Below are positions 17,816 through 25,826 of a DNA stretch of 64,000 bases, piece after piece. The translations under genes and the position numbers were made by a program. The DNA comes from Candidatus Hydrogenedentota bacterium. Its GTDB lineage: Bacteria; Hydrogenedentota; Hydrogenedentia; Hydrogenedentales; CAITNO01. The DNA is taken from contig JAGPFE010000012.1 in the NCBI GenBank assembly GCA_018056705.1, forward strand, positions 1 through 64,000. The letters run 5' to 3'. The notes beneath the pieces are model-generated. The model had not been told where the DNA came from. It ran no database searches and worked only from the letters and a program-made list of their open reading frames with translations. Within the stretch, counting starts at the first letter, position 1. Every line of letters starts with the position of its first letter.

Positions 17816-18827
17816 AGTCGGGCTCTTCCGCGTAGATCTTTTCGAACTCTGAGCGGGCCCGCCCGGGTTTACCCAGTGCCTCCCAGCACAGCCCCCTTTC
17901 GTACCGGATGCCCTGAAAGAGCGCGTCCGGCCGATCCCGACGGTAACGGCCAACCTCTTTCAACACCTGCATCGCCGCGTCCACGAGGCCCGACAGCCTG
18001 AGGGCCCGGGCACGGTACAGCAGGAGGGCGGCGTGTATCGTCGATTCGTTACGGATGTTCTCGGTCAGTTCCAGGACTTTTTTCCGGATATCCGGATGGT
18101 CTGGGCGGGCATCCAGCAACAGTTCCACGATGCCCAGCCGCAGCACCGGATCCGCCGGGTACATGCGATGCAGCATCCGCAGGTATTCCAAGGCCCGATC
18201 GGGCTCGCCGGCATGCTGCCAGGACTCGGAGAGGGCCAGGAGCAGTCCCCGGACATCCGGCCGGATCTCCGCGTAAACCTGGGGCGTAACGGGCAGTTGC
18301 GCCGTTGGGGTCACCCCGTATTTTCGCGCGAGCGCCCCAAGTTCGTCCTGTCGGGCGCGCGCCCATTCCAGGAGGGTCGCCGCGTCCCGGAAGCGTTTCT
18401 GCTTCATGGCCACCATCCCGGCCATGAATGCCCCATCCGTCAGCGAATCTGCCAGGGAAAACCACTTCGCCGCCTCGTCGATCTGGTCCGCCAGCACGGC
18501 CCGAAGCCCCTTGAGGTAGGCCTGTTCCGGACCCGTTGCTCCGGGCTGGGGCGCGAGCAGGGTGTCGTAGTCCACCTCGGGGGGCGTGTCGGAAAGCGCT
18601 TCATCCGCGAGCGAAGCGTTCCGGGCGCGGCGGGTGTAACGGGGCTGATCGAGCCGGGTAGTATAGAAAAGCCCAGTGCCCGGTATGCCCGCGGTGGCCC
18701 GGATGCCGCGGGGGCCCCAAGTGAGTTTAGCCCCGCAGGGTCCCACGGAAACGGAGACGCCGGAACCACTGAAATTCAGGGAAATTCCCGGCAGGATATG
18801 CACGCGTCGCCAGAACCGGAAACCCAT
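17781..18827 (-). CDS. DUF4236 and TPR-like repeat protein
   Basis: 348 aa. It opens with a near-complete DUF4236 domain (MGFRFWRRVHILPG, SGSGVSVSVGPCGAKLT, GIRATAGIPGTGLFYT), a short beta-rich module of unknown function usually at the extreme N-terminus. That is why I start at 18827 rather than at the more distal ATG at 18911, which would add a hydrophobic 28-aa leader. Residues about 115-345 are helical TPR-like repeats (SLADSLTDGAFMAGMVAMKQ, YLRMLHRMYPADPVLRLG). It is coupled to the downstream membrane protein by a 35-bp overlap. A scaffolding role is likely. Confidence 0.82.
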   Translation of the reverse strand: MGFRFWRRVHILPGISLNFSGSGVSVSVGPCGAKLTWGPRGIRATAGIPGTGLFYTTRLDQPRYTRRARNASLADEALSDTPPEVDYDTLLAPQPGATGPEQAYLKGLRAVLADQIDEAAKWFSLADSLTDGAFMAGMVAMKQKRFRDAATLLEWARARQDELGALARKYGVTPTAQLPVTPQVYAEIRPDVRGLLLALSESWQHAGEPDRALEYLRMLHRMYPADPVLRLGIVELLLDARPDHPDIRKKVLELTENIRNESTIHAALLLYRARALRLSGLVDAAMQVLKEVGRYRRDRPDALFQGIRYERGLCWEALGKPGRARSEFEKIYAEEPDYEDVAQRLGMG

Positions 18828-18920
18828 GCGATTCCACCCGATCCATGTTATGGCAATCCAGTATACAACTTCAGGAAATAAAATGAATAGGCCTGAAGTT
18901 GTAAAGTACAAAAAAAAGAC

Positions 18921-18949
18921 TTGAATCTGGACCGCATTTCTGCTAGACT
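18921..18949 (+). promoter_or_regulatory. Sigma-70 promoter of the prepilin-like gene
   Basis: TTGAAT (18921-18926) and TAGACT (18944-18949) are separated by exactly 17 bp, about 55 bp upstream of the start codon. Confidence 0.65.
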
Positions 18950-19004
18950 ACCAGCGGTGGTAAACATTAGGTCTTTGGCATCTTCAACTAAAAGGAGACT
19001 GCAG

Positions 19005-20045
19005 ATGCGCAAAAAAGGTTTCACACTCATCGAACTGCTCGTCGTCATCGCCATCATCGGCATCCTGGCGGCCATCCTGTTGCCGGCGCTGGCCCGCGCG
19101 CGGGAAGCGGCCCGTCGTTCGTCCTGCCAGAACAACCTGAAGCAGTGGGGCCTGGTTTACAAGATGTACTCCAACGAGGCGAAAGGCGCCTTCCCGCCCC
19201 TGCAGGTGTACTACGACTGCGTGTTCCGCAATCCGCAGATCGGGAATGGCCTGGCAGCCGGTCCGCAACTGGCGGCCATATACCCTGAATACCTGACGGA
19301 TCTGAATATCGTTTTGTGCCCCTCCGATCCGGAACTGAGCACGCACCAGCGGGACATGTACTACCAGGCCGGGAACCCGGAAGGACAACCGGAAGGCAAC
19401 CCCCGGATGCCCTGCAATCCGGAAGAAATAGATAATTCCTATTTCTACCTGGCCTGGGTAATCGACCGGCCGGAAATCTGCCTTCCCCTGAACACCTTCC
19501 CCTTCGTCCAGTTGCTGACCATCGGTAATTTCAGCACGATTCCGGCGACGGCTCCCATGCCCGCCCAGGTTGGCGCGGCCCTGGAGAAATTTGCCGCCAC
19601 GCCGGGCGTGGTGCCGCTTATCGCCAGAAACGATGCCTCACAGTTAAGCAGCGTGCAGAACGCCGCCCAGAGCGATATTCAACTGGACAGCGCGTTCGCG
19701 GGCTATGGTAATGGCGGGGGTAACACGATTTACCGGTTGCGGGAAGGTATCGAACGCTTCCTGATCACGGATATCAACAACCCGGCCGCCAGCAACATGG
19801 CGCAGAGCACCGTGTTCATCATGTTCGACGGTTTCGGAACGGGATCTTCGGCCAACCTGTTCAACCATATCCCTGGCGGCTCGAACGTGCTGTACATGGA
19901 TGGCCACGTGGAATTCAAGCGTTACGTCGCGGTCCCGGGTATCGAGAACCTGGACGCCGCCACGGCTACCCAGAAAATGTACGGCTGCGAAGCCCCGATC
20001 CTGCCCACGGTGGCGACCTTCCTGGGCGCGCTGTTCGCCTCCTGA
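19005..20045 (+). CDS. Prepilin-type N-terminal cleavage/methylation protein (DUF1559-like, DG motif)
   Basis: 346 aa. The N-terminus [20 protein letters not shown] is a textbook type IV pilin-like signal cleaved after Gly5 by prepilin peptidase and N-methylated on Phe. The C-terminus has the DG motif of the family common in Planctomycetes, Lentisphaerae and Hydrogenedentes ([17 protein letters not shown]), here with ten rather than nine residues between His and Asp. Such proteins are pseudopilins or surface proteins. AAGGAG precedes the ATG. It has its own promoter and a strong terminator, so it is monocistronic. Confidence 0.95.
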   Translation: MRKKGFTLIELLVVIAIIGILAAILLPALARAREAARRSSCQNNLKQWGLVYKMYSNEAKGAFPPLQVYYDCVFRNPQIGNGLAAGPQLAAIYPEYLTDLNIVLCPSDPELSTHQRDMYYQAGNPEGQPEGNPRMPCNPEEIDNSYFYLAWVIDRPEICLPLNTFPFVQLLTIGNFSTIPATAPMPAQVGAALEKFAATPGVVPLIARNDASQLSSVQNAAQSDIQLDSAFAGYGNGGGNTIYRLREGIERFLITDINNPAASNMAQSTVFIMFDGFGTGSSANLFNHIPGGSNVLYMDGHVEFKRYVAVPGIENLDAATATQKMYGCEAPILPTVATFLGALFAS

Positions 20046-20085
20046 TGCAACCATGACAACAGGGTAAGCCCCTTCGGGCGCTTGC

Positions 20086-20120
20086 GCCGCGGCTGTCTTC
20101 CGGACAGCCGCGGCCTTTTT
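20086..20120 (+). terminator. Intrinsic terminator after the prepilin-like gene
   Basis: A perfect 12-bp stem GCCGCGGCTGTC/GACAGCCGCGGC with a 5-nt loop is followed by a T-run at 20116-20120. Confidence 0.9.
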
Positions 20121-20248
20121 CATGGATTACGGTAGGTTGCGGGACCTGAGGAAGGCGGCATATGATACAATGCGTGTCGCGGACGCGGCGGTGTCCGCTC
20201 TTTTTATATCCCTGGACTCAGCAACGCTTTATTTACGGGGGTATTCCG

Positions 20249-21271
20249 GTGAAGCGCATACGGGTTGGACTGGTTGGGGCCACCGGCTACGGTGGCCGGG
20301 AACTCCTGCGGTTGCTCGCGTCGCACCCGGGCGTGACAGTGACTGCCCTGGCGTCGACCAGCGCGGCGGGCGGGCACGTCAGTGACGTGCTACCCGCGTT
20401 CCGGGGCATCTTTGACCTGCAATTTGAGCCCTTTGATCCTGATCACCTGGCGGTATCCTGCGACGCGGTCTTTGTCGGGGTTCCGGGCAAGGCGTCGATG
20501 GAACCCGTGGCGGCCCTGCGGGCGGCCGGGGCCACCGTGCTGGATATTGGTCCGGACTTCAGGTTGAAGGATCCGGGGGCATTCCGGACGTATTACGGCG
20601 TGGACCACGCGGCCGCGGCCCTGCTTGGGGAAAGCGTGTACGGCCTGGTTCCCCGATACCGGGAGGCCATCCGCGACGCCAAGCTGGTGGCGGTTCCCGG
20701 ATGTTACCCGATCAGCGCGCTGATTCCCCTTATTCCCCTGCTGGACGCGCCGGTGGACTGGTCCGTCCCCCCCGTGATTGACAGCGTTTCCGGTATTTCC
20801 GGCGCGGGGCGCACGCCCAGCGAGGCCTATCACTTCCCGGAAATGAACGAAAACATGAAAGCCTACCGGGTGGGTGGACACCAGCATATTCCCGAGATCG
20901 AGCAGGAACTGGAAGGCCGGACCCGGGTACAGTTCACCCCCCATGTCGCGCCACTGACCCGCGGGATCCTGACCACCATCACGCTCCGGGTCCGGGAAGA
21001 TTTCGATCCCATGCCATGGTATGCCGCGTGGCAGCGGGAGCCCTTTATCCGGGTACTGGGCGAAGGGATCCTGCCCGAAATCAAGCATGTCCGGGCGTCC
21101 AATTTCTGCGACTTCGGGTGGGTCAGGGACCGGCGTACCGGGAACCTGATCATCGTCAGCGCCATAGATAATCTCATGGGGGGCACGGCAGGCATGGCCA
21201 TCCAGTGCCTGAACGTGATGTTCGGATTCGAGGAGCGGGCGGGCATCTGGTTTGGAGGCATGGCGCCATGA
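20249..21271 (+). CDS. argC: N-acetyl-gamma-glutamyl-phosphate reductase
   Basis: 340 aa; third step of arginine synthesis (NADPH reduction of N-acetylglutamyl phosphate). It has the N-terminal Rossmann motif VGLVGATGYGGRELLRLL, the active-site Cys in VPGCYPISALIPL, and the SGISGAGRTPSEAYHF motif. The start is GTG at 20249, placed right at the conserved N-terminus after a GGGGG run; an upstream in-frame ATG adds an unconserved 29 residues. The stop overlaps the argJ start (ATGA), beginning an arginine operon. Confidence 0.95.
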   Translation: MKRIRVGLVGATGYGGRELLRLLASHPGVTVTALASTSAAGGHVSDVLPAFRGIFDLQFEPFDPDHLAVSCDAVFVGVPGKASMEPVAALRAAGATVLDIGPDFRLKDPGAFRTYYGVDHAAAALLGESVYGLVPRYREAIRDAKLVAVPGCYPISALIPLIPLLDAPVDWSVPPVIDSVSGISGAGRTPSEAYHFPEMNENMKAYRVGGHQHIPEIEQELEGRTRVQFTPHVAPLTRGILTTITLRVREDFDPMPWYAAWQREPFIRVLGEGILPEIKHVRASNFCDFGWVRDRRTGNLIIVSAIDNLMGGTAGMAIQCLNVMFGFEERAGIWFGGMAP

Positions 21272-22482
21272 ACCCGTGGACACCGGTGGACGGCGGGGTA
21301 TGCGCCCCGCGGGGTTTTCAAGCCGCGGCCGCCGCGATGGGCATTAAAAACCCGGCCGCGCGACGGCTGGACTGCGCCCTGATTTACAGCGAACGTCCGG
21401 CGACGGTCGCCGGGGTGTTCACCACGAACAGGGTAAAGGCCGCGCCCGTGCTGTGGGACCAGGGGGTGTGCGTGCGGGGGGTGGCGAGGGCCATCTTCGC
21501 CAACAGCGGTAACGCCAACGCCTGCACCGGGGAACGGGGCATCGCGGACGCCCGGGAAACGGCGGCCCGGGTGGCAGCGCGCCTGGACATTGCCGTCACC
21601 GAAGCCTGCGTGGCCAGCACGGGGCTCATCGGCGTCCCGTTGCCCATGGACCGGATCCTCGCGGGCGTGGACGCGTGCGCGGCGGCCCTTTCCACGTCCG
21701 GCAGCAGCGAAGCGGCGCGGGCCATCATGACCACCGACACGGTTCCCAAGGAAATGGCCATTGCGCTGGCGATGCCCGGCGGCACAATCCGGATCGGGGC
21801 CATCGCCAAGGGCGCGGGCATGATCGCGCCGAACATGGCGACCATGCTCTGTTTCATCACCACCGACGGGGCCATCGAGCCGGAAAGTCTAAAAGCCATG
21901 CTGGGGCGCGCGGTGGAACAGTCGTTCAACTGCATCTGCGTGGACAACGACATGAGCACGAACGACACGGTGCTGATGCTGGCCAACGGGGCATCCGGCG
22001 TGACGATTGACCGGGACCCGGAAAGCACGCGGATTTTCGAGGATGGCTTGCGACACGTCTGCGCGGAGATGGCGCGGGCCCTGGTCCGGGACGGGGAAGG
22101 CGCGACCCGATTCGTCACCATCGAGGTATCCGGCGCCGCGGACGACCGGTCCGCGCGGACCGCGGCCCAGTCCGTCGCCCGGTCCATGCTGTGCAAAACG
22201 GCGTTTCACGGCGGTGATCCCAACTGGGGCCGCATTGCCTGCGCGGTGGGTTATTCGGGCGTGGATTTCGAACCGAGCCGGCTGCGCGTGCGCATCGGCA
22301 ACGTGACGGTGATGGCGGAAGGCCTGCCGACCGATTACCGGGAGGATGAGGCCGCGGCAGCCATGAAAGAACGGGATATTTACATCGGGATCTCCCTGGG
22401 AGATGGTCCGGGCCGCGCGGTGTGCTGGACTTCGGACCTGAGCGCGGAATACGTGCGGATCAACGCGGATTACCGCAGTTGA
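21268..22482 (+). CDS. argJ: Bifunctional ornithine acetyltransferase/N-acetylglutamate synthase
   Basis: 404 aa. ArgJ transfers the acetyl group from N-acetylornithine to glutamate; many members also use acetyl-CoA. Family motifs are clear: IFANSGNANACTG, STGLIGVPLPM, KGAGMIAPNMATMLCFITTD (with the Ala-Thr autocleavage point that frees the nucleophilic Thr) and DPNWGRI. The ATG overlaps the argC stop by 4 bp. Having ArgJ means the cyclic, acetyl-recycling arginine pathway is used. Confidence 0.96.
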   Translation: MNPWTPVDGGVCAPRGFQAAAAAMGIKNPAARRLDCALIYSERPATVAGVFTTNRVKAAPVLWDQGVCVRGVARAIFANSGNANACTGERGIADARETAARVAARLDIAVTEACVASTGLIGVPLPMDRILAGVDACAAALSTSGSSEAARAIMTTDTVPKEMAIALAMPGGTIRIGAIAKGAGMIAPNMATMLCFITTDGAIEPESLKAMLGRAVEQSFNCICVDNDMSTNDTVLMLANGASGVTIDRDPESTRIFEDGLRHVCAEMARALVRDGEGATRFVTIEVSGAADDRSARTAAQSVARSMLCKTAFHGGDPNWGRIACAVGYSGVDFEPSRLRVRIGNVTVMAEGLPTDYREDEAAAAMKERDIYIGISLGDGPGRAVCWTSDLSAEYVRINADYRS

Positions 22483-22513
22483 GCGGCGGAACCCGTTGGG
22501 AGCGTAAAGGAAA

Positions 22514-23410
22514 ATGCGGCAACTGATTGAAAAAGCGGAAGTCCTGATCGAGGCCCTGCCCTACATCCGCGCCTTCGAGGGAAAAACGGTAGTCATCAAG
22601 TATGGCGGGGCGGCCATGCTGGACGCCGGGTTGCGGGCGCTTACGGCGCAGGATATCGTGCTCATGCGGTACGTGGGCATGAACCCGGTGGTGGTACACG
22701 GGGGCGGACCGGCCATCAACCAGATGCTGAAGCGCCTGAACCTGGAATCGAAGTTCACCCGGAACGGCCTGCGGATCACGGATGACGCCACCATGGAAGT
22801 GGTGGAGATGATGCTGTGTGGCCAGGTCAACAAGGATATTGTCGCGCTGCTCAACCGGGCGGGGGGCGAGGCGGTGGGCCTGAGCGGGAAGGATGGCAAC
22901 CTGCTGATGGCGCGCAAGATCGACGCGCAGGACGGGGAAGACATCGGCCGCGTGGGACAGATCGTCAGCGTGAACGTGAAGGTGCTCAAGGCGGTGTGCG
23001 ACGCGGGAATGATTCCCGTGATCGCGCCGGTCGCCACGGACCGGGACGGTGGCGCGTGGAACATCAACGCCGACACCGCGGCAGGTGACATCGCCGCCGC
23101 CCTGCAGGCGGAAAAACTGGTCTTCCTGACCGACACGCCGGGGCTGTTGCGGGACAAGAACGACCCGGAGTCCCTGATTCACCGCCTGCATTCGAAAGAC
23201 GTGGAAGATTTGAAGGCCAAGGGTATCATTACGGGCGGCATGGCCCCGAAAATCGACGCCTGCCTTAAAGCGCTGGACTTTGGCGTGCGGCGGACGCACA
23301 TCATCGACGGACGGGTGCCGCACAGCCTGCTGCTCGAGATTTTCACGCGCAAAGGACTGGGCACGCTGGTCAGCCACGACGTGCCGGCAGGCATGGGAGA
23401 CGAAGCATGA
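22514..23410 (+). CDS. argB: Acetylglutamate kinase
   Basis: 298 aa; phosphorylates N-acetylglutamate. It shows the amino-acid kinase motifs VIKYGGAAM, VVVHGGGPAINQML, GLSGKDGNLL and NINADTAAGDIA, and the Lys in GGMAPKIDACLKAL. The N-terminal helix before the kinase core is the type associated with arginine-feedback-inhibited hexameric enzymes. AAAGGA precedes the ATG. The stop overlaps exbB (ATGA), so arginine synthesis and the ExbB/D module are co-transcribed. Confidence 0.96.
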   Translation: MRQLIEKAEVLIEALPYIRAFEGKTVVIKYGGAAMLDAGLRALTAQDIVLMRYVGMNPVVVHGGGPAINQMLKRLNLESKFTRNGLRITDDATMEVVEMMLCGQVNKDIVALLNRAGGEAVGLSGKDGNLLMARKIDAQDGEDIGRVGQIVSVNVKVLKAVCDAGMIPVIAPVATDRDGGAWNINADTAAGDIAAALQAEKLVFLTDTPGLLRDKNDPESLIHRLHSKDVEDLKAKGIITGGMAPKIDACLKALDFGVRRTHIIDGRVPHSLLLEIFTRKGLGTLVSHDVPAGMGDEA

Positions 23411-24042
23411 GCCTGAACATCATCGATATCATCCGCCAGGGCGGCATCCTGATGTGGCCCATCATGTTCACGTCGGTGGTGGCCCTCGCGATCATCATCG
23501 AGCGCTGGCTGGCCCTGCGCCGGGCGGACATCGATACCCGGGAATTCATGGATACCATGCGGCAGGTCATCCGGCAGAACCGGATCCAGGAAGCGATCAA
23601 CATCTGCGACGAAACGGACGTGCCCGTGGCCCGGATCATCAAGGCGGGGCTGCTCAAGCACCGGCAATCCCGGGACATCATCCGGGAAGCCATCGAAGAC
23701 GCGGGCCGGTTCGAAATTCCGCGGCTCGAGCGTTACCTCGCGGGCCTGGCGACCTGCGCCACCGTCGCGCCCATGCTGGGCCTGCTCGGAACGGTACAGG
23801 GCATGATCCTGGCGTTCGCCCAGATCCAGAACAAGCGAGGGCAGGTGAATCCATCCGATCTGGCCGAGGGTATCGGCAACGCGCTGATCACGACCGCCGC
23901 CGGGCTGGCCGTGGCCATTCCCGTGCTGATCCTGTACAACTATTTTACGAGCCGGGTCGAGAACATGATCGTGGAAATGGAGGCCTGTTCGTCGGAACTG
24001 GTGGACATGCTGACCCGCTACCGCGGCGATACCGAGATCTGA
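23407..24042 (+). CDS. exbB: MotA/TolQ/ExbB proton-channel family protein
   Basis: 211 aa inner-membrane protein with three membrane spans: GGILMWPIMFTSVVALAIII near the N-terminus, then LATCATVAPMLGLLGTVQGM and ALITTAAGLAVAIPVLILYN, the last two being the conserved TolQ/ExbB motifs. With ExbD it converts proton flow into motion to energise an outer-membrane or envelope partner. Its start lies within the argB stop (ATGA). Assignment to ExbB rather than TolQ rests on the following ExbD and TonB-like genes. Confidence 0.92.
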   Translation: MSLNIIDIIRQGGILMWPIMFTSVVALAIIIERWLALRRADIDTREFMDTMRQVIRQNRIQEAINICDETDVPVARIIKAGLLKHRQSRDIIREAIEDAGRFEIPRLERYLAGLATCATVAPMLGLLGTVQGMILAFAQIQNKRGQVNPSDLAEGIGNALITTAAGLAVAIPVLILYNYFTSRVENMIVEMEACSSELVDMLTRYRGDTEI

Positions 24043-24043
24043 C

Positions 24044-24565
24044 ATGCAATTACGGCGATCCACGACCAAAAAAGTCAGGGCCACGCTGGACATGACGCCG
24101 ATGATCGACGTCACGTTCCAGTTGATCATCTTTTTCCTGCTTTCTTCCACTTTCGTGGTCCAGAGTTCGGTGCCGGTGGAGTTGTCCCAGGTACCGGAGG
24201 GTGCCGTCACCCACGAAAAGAAGCAACTGACCATCACCCTGCAGACCGGTGAAGGTGGCCCGGACAACAAGGGCGGCGTGTACGTGGACGACACGCCCAT
24301 CAAGACGTGGACGGAGTTGCGGGGCATTCTGCTGGCCCTCAAGGAACGGGATCCGGAGGCCCTGGTGCTGATCCGGCCGGATCGCGCCGTGCCCACCGAA
24401 CGCCTGCTCTACGTGATGGGTATGGCTAACGCTTGCGGCTTGTCGCACTACGGCGTGGCCGCGGAATCTCCCCTGCCGGAGACGCTACCCGGCTCGCCCG
24501 GGGTTCCCGCATCCCCGGCGGGTGGCGCCCCGGGCACACCGGCCGCGCCCGGCCAGGGACCCTGA
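24044..24565 (+). CDS. exbD: ExbD/TolR family biopolymer transport protein
   Basis: 173 aa. A single N-terminal membrane span carries the conserved proton-relay Asp in LDMTPMIDVTFQLIIFFLL. A periplasmic domain follows (GVYVDDTPIKTW, VLIRPDRAVPTERLL), then a Pro/Gly/Ala-rich tail (GSPGVPASPAGGAPGTPAAP) longer than usual. It starts 1 bp after the exbB stop, and is the expected stator partner. Confidence 0.92.
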   Translation: MQLRRSTTKKVRATLDMTPMIDVTFQLIIFFLLSSTFVVQSSVPVELSQVPEGAVTHEKKQLTITLQTGEGGPDNKGGVYVDDTPIKTWTELRGILLALKERDPEALVLIRPDRAVPTERLLYVMGMANACGLSHYGVAAESPLPETLPGSPGVPASPAGGAPGTPAAPGQGP

Positions 24566-24571
24566 GGCACC

Positions 24572-25402
24572 ATGCGGACGGCAACGCGGGATAACGGCTT
24601 GACGAATCCCGCGGGCTTGCCGGCGGGGCACGCGCAGGCCAGTCTACAGCGCGTCCGCCGGCGATTCAGGTGGGCCCTGCTGGTGTCCGCCCTGTTTCAC
24701 CTTTCCATGATCACCGTGTTCCGAATCGTGGTGATGTTTCCGCAAGGACCGGTAGACTACTACCTGCTCCAGATCGTGCCGGATACCCCTCCCGCCGCGG
24801 GAAACGGGCGACCCAGCCTGCGACTGGGCTCGGCTGACCTTTACGCCGGCAGGCAGGACGTGGACCTGCCCGTGCTGGATTTCGCGGAAATCGATCGACT
24901 GCGGATCCGGCGCGCCCTTCCGGAAGATTTCGAAGCCCTGGATACCCTGTCCGGGGGTTATCCCGAAGACAGCTGGAGCCGGTTCACCGGCGGCCTGCAG
25001 GAACTGGGGGCCCGCCTGCGCGATCGTCTCACGGGCAGCCCGTCGTCGCCGGACGTCTCGGATCCTGTCCCGGCCGCCATCCACCGCCCCGCGCCAGGCT
25101 GGGAAGGCGCGGTCTTCTGGAAAGACCCGGGAGACAGACGGGGGCTCCTGTTCACCCCGCCCCTGGAGCCCTTGTGGAACATTCCGGAAAATGGTCCTTC
25201 CCGCTTTGAATTCACGATCACCGTGGATAACTCGGGGCGGGTCACAGACGCCTGGACACCGGACGCCGAACCCGCGGACATTCTCGAACCGCTCCAGTTG
25301 AAACTGCTGCAGTACCGGTTTGAGCCTCTTCCGGACGGTGGCATCGCGGCCAGCCGGATGGGCACGCTGATCCTGCGGCGCGCCCGGGACGGTGGATCAT
25401 GA
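24572..25402 (+). CDS. TonB-like energy-transducer protein (divergent)
   Basis: 276 aa. It has a cytoplasmic N-terminus, one membrane span (FRWALLVSALFHLSMITVFR, about residues 30-52), a Pro-rich periplasmic linker, and a C-terminal domain (RFEFTITVDNSGRVTDAWTP) that resembles the beta-alpha-beta start of TonB C-terminal domains. This topology and its place right after exbD make it the likely mechanical partner. Similarity to TonB is weak by eye, so no symbol is given. The stop overlaps the next start (ATGA). Confidence 0.7.
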   Translation: MRTATRDNGLTNPAGLPAGHAQASLQRVRRRFRWALLVSALFHLSMITVFRIVVMFPQGPVDYYLLQIVPDTPPAAGNGRPSLRLGSADLYAGRQDVDLPVLDFAEIDRLRIRRALPEDFEALDTLSGGYPEDSWSRFTGGLQELGARLRDRLTGSPSSPDVSDPVPAAIHRPAPGWEGAVFWKDPGDRRGLLFTPPLEPLWNIPENGPSRFEFTITVDNSGRVTDAWTPDAEPADILEPLQLKLLQYRFEPLPDGGIAASRMGTLILRRARDGGS

Positions 25403-25791
25403 TTACCATCACCCTGACAACGGCCCTCTGGCTGTACGGAACGGTAATCCTGGTGGGGACAGCCGCGCTGTGGCTGTACACGGAATGGACCAGCGGACGC
25501 GTGCGTCGGACCCTGGAAAAACAGTCCTGCTGGCGTTGCGCCTACTGCGGATACATCTACCTCGACGATGGCGTAATCACCCATTCCACCTGTCCCCGTT
25601 GCGGCAGCATCAACGTGCCCGCCGAGGGACAGGATCCGCTGGTCAGCCGGCAGAAGGAACAGTCGTCGCGCCGGGAACAGGGTGACGACGCGGGGGAATC
25701 CGTCCCGGACGATTCCACCACCCGCCGGAATCCTTCCCGGAAAAAACGGCCCCATGCCACCCGCCGGGGTCCCCGGAAACGCCGCGGCTGA
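25399..25791 (+). CDS. Small membrane protein with zinc ribbon
   Basis: 130 aa. One N-terminal membrane span (ALWLYGTVILVGTAALWLYT) is followed by a zinc ribbon (CWRCAYCGYIYLDDG, then STCPRCGSIN; four to five Cys, rubredoxin-like spacing) and a highly basic, Arg/Lys-rich tail. It overlaps the TonB-like gene by 4 bp and ends the plus-strand operon, 35 bp from the convergent helicase. The function is unknown; it may be an accessory of the ExbB/D complex. Confidence 0.75.
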   Translation: MITITLTTALWLYGTVILVGTAALWLYTEWTSGRVRRTLEKQSCWRCAYCGYIYLDDGVITHSTCPRCGSINVPAEGQDPLVSRQKEQSSRREQGDDAGESVPDDSTTRRNPSRKKRPHATRRGPRKRRG

Positions 25792-25826
25792 CCCGCAGTC
25801 GCGCGCCTCAACCTACCGGAAACGTT

